Below, in pieces: positions 23,524-27,430 of a stretch of DNA of 27,430 nt. The stretch comes from Acidimicrobiales bacterium (lineage in GTDB: Bacteria > Actinomycetota > Acidimicrobiia > Acidimicrobiales > Poriferisodaliceae). The stretch lies in assembly GCA_020631315.1 (NCBI GenBank), contig JAHDHM010000007.1:1-27430 (forward strand), in the 5' to 3' direction. The position numbers and the translations under genes were made by a program. Numbering within the stretch: the first letter of the stretch is position 1; each line of letters starts with the position of its first letter. The notes beneath the pieces are model-generated. The model worked only from the letters and a program-made list of their open reading frames with translations, did not search any database and had not been told where the DNA came from.

Positions 23524-24420
23524 TCAGCCCAGGGCCACGACCACGCCGACGCCGGCGAGGACGATGGCGCTCGCGACGTACTCGCTGCGGCCGTGCCGTT
23601 CCCCGAGCCACCAGGTCGAGATGGCGAAGGCGATGACCAACTCGACCTGCCCGAGGGTCCGGACCTTGGCCGCACTGGTGAGGGTCATGGCCCACGCCCA
23701 GGCGAACGAGCCGAGCAGTGACAGCACACCGACGGGCATGGCCCGACGCCAGTTGCGCAGGACCGCAGGCAGCTGGGTGCGATCGGTGAGCGCCAGCTGA
23801 GCGGCGTTGATCATCGTCTGGATGCCGAGCATCACCGACAGGGTGACCAGCGCTCGGAACGAGGCCGGCAGATCCGCGTCCAGCGCGTTGGATGCGCCCC
23901 GGATCCCGACGGCGGCGACCGCGAAGAGGCCACCCGCCAGAGCGCCCATCAGTGCGGCCCGGTCACCGAGTCGCTGAGCCAGGTCACCGAGCCGACCCGG
24001 GGCAGCGAGCCACGCGACACCGACCAGCACTGCCACGACGCCGATCCACGCCCAGGCGCCGATGGGTTCGTCGAGCAACACGGCCGACACGACGGCCACC
24101 TGGACGACCTCGGTCTTGGAGTACACGGTGCCGATGGCGAAGTCCCGCCACTTGAACGAGGTGAGCAGCGCGACCGTCGCGATGATCTGTGCGAGTCCGC
24201 CGAGGGTCACGAACACCCAGAAGCGCAACGGCAGGTCCGGGAAGGAGTGCGGCCCGACCGCCAGCGTCACCCCGAGGGCGACCAGTGCGAGCGGCCACCC
24301 GAACGCGTACCGCACGAACCCGGCAGCGCTGGTGTCGAGCACCGACCGCAGCTCGTGTTGGCGCGAGGTCCGCAGTATCTGGAACAGCGCGGCCGCGAGC
24401 GTGACCGGGATCCAGACCAT
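23524..24420 (-). CDS. DMT/EamA-family membrane transporter
   Basis: 298 residues with ten predicted transmembrane helices in two similar halves, as in EamA-type drug/metabolite transporters. Recognisable elements are the first-half end helix (IATVALLTSFKWRDFAIGTV followed by SKTEVVQ) and its counterpart in the second half (AWAMTLTSAAKVRTLGQVEL). These mark the internal repeat. The substrate cannot be predicted. ATG at 24420 is preceded by TAGCCT seven bases upstream. It is on the same strand as the zinc-ribbon gene, 49 bases downstream of it. Confidence 0.85.
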   Translation of the reverse strand: MVWIPVTLAAALFQILRTSRQHELRSVLDTSAAGFVRYAFGWPLALVALGVTLAVGPHSFPDLPLRFWVFVTLGGLAQIIATVALLTSFKWRDFAIGTVYSKTEVVQVAVVSAVLLDEPIGAWAWIGVVAVLVGVAWLAAPGRLGDLAQRLGDRAALMGALAGGLFAVAAVGIRGASNALDADLPASFRALVTLSVMLGIQTMINAAQLALTDRTQLPAVLRNWRRAMPVGVLSLLGSFAWAWAMTLTSAAKVRTLGQVELVIAFAISTWWLGERHGRSEYVASAIVLAGVGVVVALG

Positions 24421-24427
24421 CCGGCCG

Positions 24428-24433
24428 AGGCTA
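24428..24433 (-). promoter_or_regulatory. -10 box (TAGCCT) for the DMT gene
   Basis: TAGCCT ends seven bases before the ATG at 24420 on the minus strand, the same spacing as at metG. No ribosome-binding site is visible. Confidence 0.45.
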
Positions 24434-24469
24434 TGGGTTCAGCAGCCGTTGGTCTCGAACGGCAGTGCG

Positions 24470-24787
24470 TCAGAAGTCGAGGACGTCCTCGAGCACGTCG
24501 CCGAGGCGTTCGCCGAAGTTCTTCTTGCGCTTCTTCTTCGACTTCGGCTTCTTGGGCTTGTCGGCCTTGCCCCACGTGCCGACCGAGCCTGGTGTCGCAG
24601 TTCCCGTCGCCAGACCGGTCGGGCCACCCTCGGGAACCGGAGGCGCAGACGGCGACCGGCCGTCGAGGAGCTTCTCCAGCTCACCGCGGTCGAGCCAGAC
24701 CCCCTTGCAGTGAGCACAGACGTCGATCTCCACGCCGCCTCGGTGGTGGGCCACCAGCGCACGGTTGTGACACAGCGGACAGTTCAT
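24470..24787 (-). CDS. TFIIB-type zinc-ribbon protein
   Basis: 105 residues. The N-terminal zf-TFIIB domain has CPLC (residues 3-6) and CAHC about 20 residues later, then the family-typical GVWLDRGELEKLLDG. A Pro/Gly linker and a Lys-rich tail (KKPKSKKKRKKNFGERLG) follow, ending in an acidic-hydrophobic helix. Such proteins are common and uncharacterised. ATG at 24787 is supported by AGAGGA seven bases upstream and lies 31 bases after the coiled-coil gene, so the two probably share a transcript. Confidence 0.85.
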   Translation of the reverse strand: MNCPLCHNRALVAHHRGGVEIDVCAHCKGVWLDRGELEKLLDGRSPSAPPVPEGGPTGLATGTATPGSVGTWGKADKPKKPKSKKKRKKNFGERLGDVLEDVLDF

Positions 24788-24818
24788 GACGCAGTCCTCT
24801 TCATGGTGTCGCCCGGCC

Positions 24819-25340
24819 TCACGACGCACCCTCACCGATGCGTGCGACTTCCTCGTGGGCCGCCGTCAACGCGGCTGCGTCGGCGGTGAGCTGCTGAACG
24901 AGACGGTCGAGCTCGGTCCGGTCCGACGTGACCGATGCCGTGACCGTCTCGGCGACCAACGACTCCACGTCGGCGATGGTGGCCTCGACATGGCGGTCGA
25001 GATCGTCACGTCGGCCGAGCAGTGTGTGGATCGCCTCGTGCCGACGGCGCAGCGACAGGATGTGCGCCGTGTCGGGGGCGGTGACGTCCAGCCGGGCCCG
25101 CAGTGCGGTCTTCAGCTCAGCGGTCACCCGGAGACCACCGAGGTCCTCGAGCGCCTGTTCGATGCGATCGCGATCGTCTGCCGACTCGACGAGCGCAGCG
25201 TCGACGCGTTCGAGCGCCGCCGAGATCGCGTGATCGTCGGTGTGACGTTCGATGAGCGTCCGCGCCGCGCGAAGCCGCTCCCGATCGGGCGACAGTGCGG
25301 CGGGTGTCGGTTCTTCGGCAGGCCGACGACGAAGGATCAC
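24819..25340 (-). CDS. Predicted coiled-coil protein
   Basis: 173 residues, charged and almost entirely helical, with heptad-like Leu/Ala/Val spacing (RERLRAARTLIERH, RIEQALEDLGGLRV, ELKTALRARLDV, RTELDRLVQQLTADAAAL). No signal peptide, membrane helix or catalytic motif. The family is not recognised. GTG at 25340 is chosen because the protein-like character begins there (VILRRRPAEEP); the frame extends upstream to 25541 but that part is Cys/Ser-rich and reads across the spacer to DUF937. It lies between DUF937 and zinc-ribbon genes on the same strand. Confidence 0.72.
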   Translation of the reverse strand: MILRRRPAEEPTPAALSPDRERLRAARTLIERHTDDHAISAALERVDAALVESADDRDRIEQALEDLGGLRVTAELKTALRARLDVTAPDTAHILSLRRRHEAIHTLLGRRDDLDRHVEATIADVESLVAETVTASVTSDRTELDRLVQQLTADAAALTAAHEEVARIGEGAS

Positions 25341-25401
25341 GACGTCATCTTGCCAAGGCCGCCGACGTTTCCCGCCGCACCTCGGCCGTCGAACGTGTGG
25401 C

Positions 25402-25989
25402 TCAGCGGCCCAGCAGACCCTTGAGCTTGCCGAGCATGCCGCCGATGCCGGCAGCGCCGCCGGAGCCACCACCGAGCATGCCCATGATGTCGCCGAGGTC
25501 GAACCCGCCCGCAGCACCACCGAGCATGCCGGCCAGGCCACCCTCGTCGAGACCGTCGTCCTTGGCCTTCTTGCCGAGCATGCCCATCACGAGCGGCGCC
25601 AGCTTCGGGAGGAGCTTGGTGACCTGGCCGATGTCGAGACCACTGTCGGCAGCGATCTTCTGAGCCACCTGCGGCGAGTTCGCACCGAAGACGTGGCCGA
25701 TGATCTTCTCGCCTTCGGCGTCACGGCCACCGCCGATGGCCGAGCCGATGTCGTCGAGTGCCGAACCGTCGTGGTCGCGCTGGAGTGCACCGAGGAGGCC
25801 TGCAGCACCGCCGCCGGCGGCGTTGTTCGACAGACCGCTCAGGATCGCGGCGATGCCACCCGAGGCCGCCGCCTCGACCTTGGCGTCGTCGTCGCCACCG
25901 CCGAGCGCGCCGCCGAGCAGGGCACCGACGCCGCCCTCGCCTGCTGCGCCACCGAGGGCACCCATCATGTCGTCGAGCAGTCCAGCCAT
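25402..25989 (-). CDS. DUF937 (YidB-like) Gly-rich protein
   Basis: 195 residues starting MAGLLDDMMGALGG, rich in Gly, Ala and Leu. The core matches DUF937: a GLLGALQRD-like segment, GEKIIGHVFG, then SPQVAQKIAADSGLDIGQV and TKLLPKLAPLVMGMLGKK. The C-terminus repeats GGxLGxxxGLLG-type motifs. The function of the family is unknown. ATG at 25989 is supported by GGAG seven bases upstream. It may head a small operon with the coiled-coil and zinc-ribbon genes. Confidence 0.88.
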   Translation of the reverse strand: MAGLLDDMMGALGGAAGEGGVGALLGGALGGGDDDAKVEAAASGGIAAILSGLSNNAAGGGAAGLLGALQRDHDGSALDDIGSAIGGGRDAEGEKIIGHVFGANSPQVAQKIAADSGLDIGQVTKLLPKLAPLVMGMLGKKAKDDGLDEGGLAGMLGGAAGGFDLGDIMGMLGGGSGGAAGIGGMLGKLKGLLGR

Positions 25990-26028
25990 CGTTCGTCTCC
26001 AGAGGTGTGGTGGCGTTGTCGCCAAGTC

Positions 26029-26038
26029 TCACATGTGA
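26029..26038. promoter_or_regulatory. Palindrome TCACATGTGA upstream of DUF937
   Basis: A perfect 10-base palindrome 40 bases upstream of the DUF937 start, between that gene and the tRNA terminator. It could be an operator half-site pair. No second copy was noticed in the window. Confidence 0.3.
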
Positions 26039-26086
26039 TGACGCCCGCGCGGAGCGGAAAGTCGCGAGGCGTCGCCAGACGCGACG

Positions 26087-26110
26087 AGGCCCGAGCCGAA
26101 GCTCGGGCCT
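26087..26110 (-). terminator. Terminator hairpin after tRNA-Ala
   Basis: Two perfect 10-base arms (26087-26096 and 26101-26110) enclose a four-base loop. In the minus-strand RNA the loop is C(UUCG)G, an especially stable tetraloop. It begins eight bases past the tRNA 3' end. No T run follows, but a second GC hairpin (26061-26085) does. Confidence 0.75.
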
Positions 26111-26117
26111 ACTTGCG

Positions 26118-26191
26118 TGGAGGTGACCGGATTTGAACCGACGACCCCTTCGTTGCGAACGAAGTGCTCTGCCAGGCTGAGCTACACCCCC
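26118..26191 (-). tRNA. tRNA-Ala (anticodon CGC)
   Basis: A 74-base cloverleaf on the minus strand. The acceptor stem pairs GGGGGTG with CACCTCC and includes a G3-U70 wobble, the classic alanine identity element. The D arm has TAGCTCAGCCTGGCAGAGC, the anticodon stem CTTCG/CGAAG closes loop TTCGCAA with anticodon CGC (reading GCG), and the T arm has GGTTCAAATCC. The discriminator is A and CCA is not encoded. A TACACT box lies 12 bases upstream and a strong terminator hairpin follows. Confidence 0.97.
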
Positions 26192-26203
26192 GCGGGACGA
26201 CCG

Positions 26204-26209
26204 AGTGTA
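26204..26209 (-). promoter_or_regulatory. -10 box (TACACT) for tRNA-Ala
   Basis: TACACT on the minus strand lies 12 bases before the mature tRNA 5' end, which would give a short 5' leader for RNase P removal. It sits in the 46-base gap after the membrane-protein gene. Confidence 0.45.
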
Positions 26210-26237
26210 GCGGTCGCCGAAGATGCTGCGTGCGAGA

Positions 26238-26726
26238 TCAGTTGGCCTGGCGACGAGCCGGTGCGGGCTCGAGAGCTGGCGACGCCGTCGGCAGGTACGA
26301 CACGACCCGGGAGCGCTCTTCTTCGAGCTGACGGCGACGCATCGACAGGTACGAGAACGCGATCAGGAGGCCGCCGAAGAACAGCACGGCGCCGCCGGCG
26401 ATCGGCGTCGACGTGACGAACCAGACGACACCCGAGAGCGCGAGACCGGCGCCGAGGACGACGCTGACGTTGCGGCGACGGTTCGCGGCTGCTGCCCTGC
26501 CCCGAGGGGCGCTCATGGCAGCGGTTCGCATGGGTGCGGTGTCGGCGGCGAGCTTGTTCGCCGCGGCCACGGTCTTGGGGACCGTGCGTCCCAGCACGTT
26601 GAGTTGGGTCTTGAAGTGCCGCATCGGGTCGCTACGACGGCGACCCTCACGCATGTTGGTGATGGCTTCCCAGCCCAGCACCACGACCCACATCACGGCG
26701 AGGGCACCAAGAATGATGCCGGTCAT
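26238..26726 (-). CDS. Three-helix membrane protein (GlpR-like layout)
   Basis: 162 residues. One helix at the extreme N-terminus (IILGALAVMWVVVLGWEAI) is followed by a basic cytoplasmic segment (about residues 25-85, NMREGRRRSDPMRHF onward) and two further helices (about 86-106 and 108-130), then a charged tail. ATG at 26726 has GGGAGA seven bases upstream. Actinobacteria carry a membrane protein of similar design near moeA/moaC-type genes, including the corynebacterial divisome receptor GlpR that binds the MoeA-like protein Glp. Homology here is suggested only by layout and the neighbouring moaC. It has its own promoter-like sequence at 26823-26851. Confidence 0.8.
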   Translation of the reverse strand: MTGIILGALAVMWVVVLGWEAITNMREGRRRSDPMRHFKTQLNVLGRTVPKTVAAANKLAADTAPMRTAAMSAPRGRAAAANRRRNVSVVLGAGLALSGVVWFVTSTPIAGGAVLFFGGLLIAFSYLSMRRRQLEEERSRVVSYLPTASPALEPAPARRQAN

Positions 26727-26822
26727 CGTCGTGTCTCCCTCGTGTCGATCTCAGTCGTTGAGCGCCGAGTGCGCCCGCCCGTTCTGCTTGCCCACCGAGG
26801 GAGGTCCCTCGAAGCGGCCGTC

Positions 26823-26851
26823 ATTATTACGGACAGACTACGAACACGCAA
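26823..26851 (-). promoter_or_regulatory. Promoter for the membrane-protein gene
   Basis: TTGCGT (26851-26846) and an A/T-rich -10 (TAATAAT, 26829-26823) are separated by 16-17 bases on the minus strand. The A/T run is conspicuous in this GC-rich window. It predicts a leader of about 90 bases, which contains a CGAGGG/CCCTCG hairpin at 26796-26811. Confidence 0.55.
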
Positions 26852-26899
26852 CGCACTGTCACCTTTGTGGCGGATATCTCACTCCGCGTGAGCTCGTGT

Positions 26900-26916
26900 C
26901 CGAGCGCGACGCTCGG
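26900..26916 (-). terminator. Terminator-like hairpin after moaC
   Basis: A perfect 7-base stem (CCGAGCG and CGCTCGG) with a 3-base loop begins 25 bases beyond the moaC stop. It separates moaC from the promoter of the next minus-strand gene. No T run follows. Confidence 0.5.
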
Positions 26917-26941
26917 TGGATCACGCTCCGATGACGAGTCG

Positions 26942-27430
26942 TCAGTCGTCGAACGACGGGTTCAACGGTGGCGCCGAGGCCGCAGCGGCTGCGTTGCGGG
27001 CCAGTGTCTCCTCGACCGTCTCGGGCCGCTTGAAGTGTCCTGACTTGCCGCCCGTCTTCTCCCACAGCGTCATGTCGCCGATCACCATCGACTTGTCGGC
27101 GCTCTTGCACATGTCGTAGATCGTGAGGGCCGCGACCGAGCATGCGGTCATGGCCTCCATCTCCACGCCGGTCCGGTCGACGGTCTCGACCGACGCCTCG
27201 ACCTCGACGAACGTGTCGTCGATGTGGAAGTTCACGTAGACGCCGCCGACCATCAGCGGGTGACACAGCGGGATCAGATCCGACGCGCGCTTCGCTGCCT
27301 GGATGCCGGCGACGCGAGCGACGGCCAACACGTCGCCCTTGGCCACTGCACCACGAGCGATGAGGCCAGTCGTCTCCGGAGTCATGTAGACACGGCCGCG
27401 AGCGACCGCCCGGCGATGGGTCGGCTCCTT
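26942..27430 (-). CDS. moaC: Cyclic pyranopterin monophosphate synthase MoaC, 5' end missing
   Basis: The frame stays open to the window edge, so the first residues are outside; 162 residues are visible. MoaC works with MoaA to convert GTP to cyclic pyranopterin monophosphate in molybdenum-cofactor synthesis. Motifs are AKRASDLIPLCHPL (active-site region), VDRTGVEMEAMTACSVAALTIYDMCKSADK-like core (in pieces: DRTGVEMEAMTA, ALTIYDMCK, SADKSMVIGD), and KSGHF near the C-terminus. Residues before the first in-frame ATG at 27385 (HRRAVARGRVYM) are family-like, so that ATG is internal. A short acidic/Ala tail ends the protein. Confidence 0.96.
   Translation of the reverse strand, partial: KEPTHRRAVARGRVYMTPETTGLIARGAVAKGDVLAVARVAGIQAAKRASDLIPLCHPLMVGGVYVNFHIDDTFVEVEASVETVDRTGVEMEAMTACSVAALTIYDMCKSADKSMVIGDMTLWEKTGGKSGHFKRPETVEETLARNAAAAASAPPLNPSFDD

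Overview
The window is about 27.4 kb of high-GC DNA with dense, short-spaced genes, many GTG starts and strong G/C bias at third codon positions. The gene content points to an actinobacterium: a metG-tatD-(rpf-like) block, a tiny bL37-like ribosomal protein, a caa3-type CtaG with SCO1, and a MoaC neighbourhood. It resembles Acidimicrobiia (Ilumatobacter-like) more than mycobacteria or streptomycetes, but the class is inferred from general character, not a marker tree. No insertion sequence, prophage, integrase or CRISPR array was seen.

Layout. 1-2.7 kb, minus strand: metG, then tatD (apparent frameshift), then the 5' end of an exported protein where rpfB normally sits, preceded by a strong hairpin. 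2.8-7.8 kb, plus strand: a three-PAS diguanylate cyclase, a MocR-type regulator whose aminotransferase half has lost its PLP lysine, and a BcsA-like glycosyltransferase with a C-terminal PilZ domain. 7.8-10.05 kb, minus strand: ychF-DUF192-rsmI. 10.1-11.5 kb, plus strand: a 28-residue bL37-like protein, a glyoxalase-like protein and an acidic protein of unknown function, tightly coupled. 11.5-15.55 kb, minus strand: an MBOAT O-acyltransferase followed by two overlapping SGNH-hydrolase membrane proteins. Then come phosphohexomutase (plus), a PfkB/adenosine-type kinase (minus) and aminopeptidase N (plus), whose stop codon opens an array of hairpin repeats. 21.3-27.4 kb, mostly minus strand: small unknowns, ctaG and SCO1, a DMT-family permease, a three-gene set (DUF937, coiled-coil protein, zinc ribbon), tRNA-Ala(CGC), a three-helix membrane protein and moaC, cut by the window end.

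How it fits together. The most coherent theme is extracellular polysaccharide. The GGDEF protein could make c-di-GMP, the PilZ domain of the BcsA-like synthase could sense it, phosphohexomutase could supply hexose-1-phosphate, and the MBOAT plus paired SGNH proteins look like an O-acetylation module for a cell-surface glycan. The two halves are about 4 kb apart with unrelated genes between, so a shared pathway is an inference. A second theme is translation: MetRS, YchF, RsmI, the bL37-like protein and tRNA-Ala.

A recurring sequence feature is a TANNNT box, mostly TA(C/G)(C/G)(C/G)T, placed 7-10 bases upstream of the start codons of at least seven genes that lack a Shine-Dalgarno sequence. This suggests frequent leaderless transcription.
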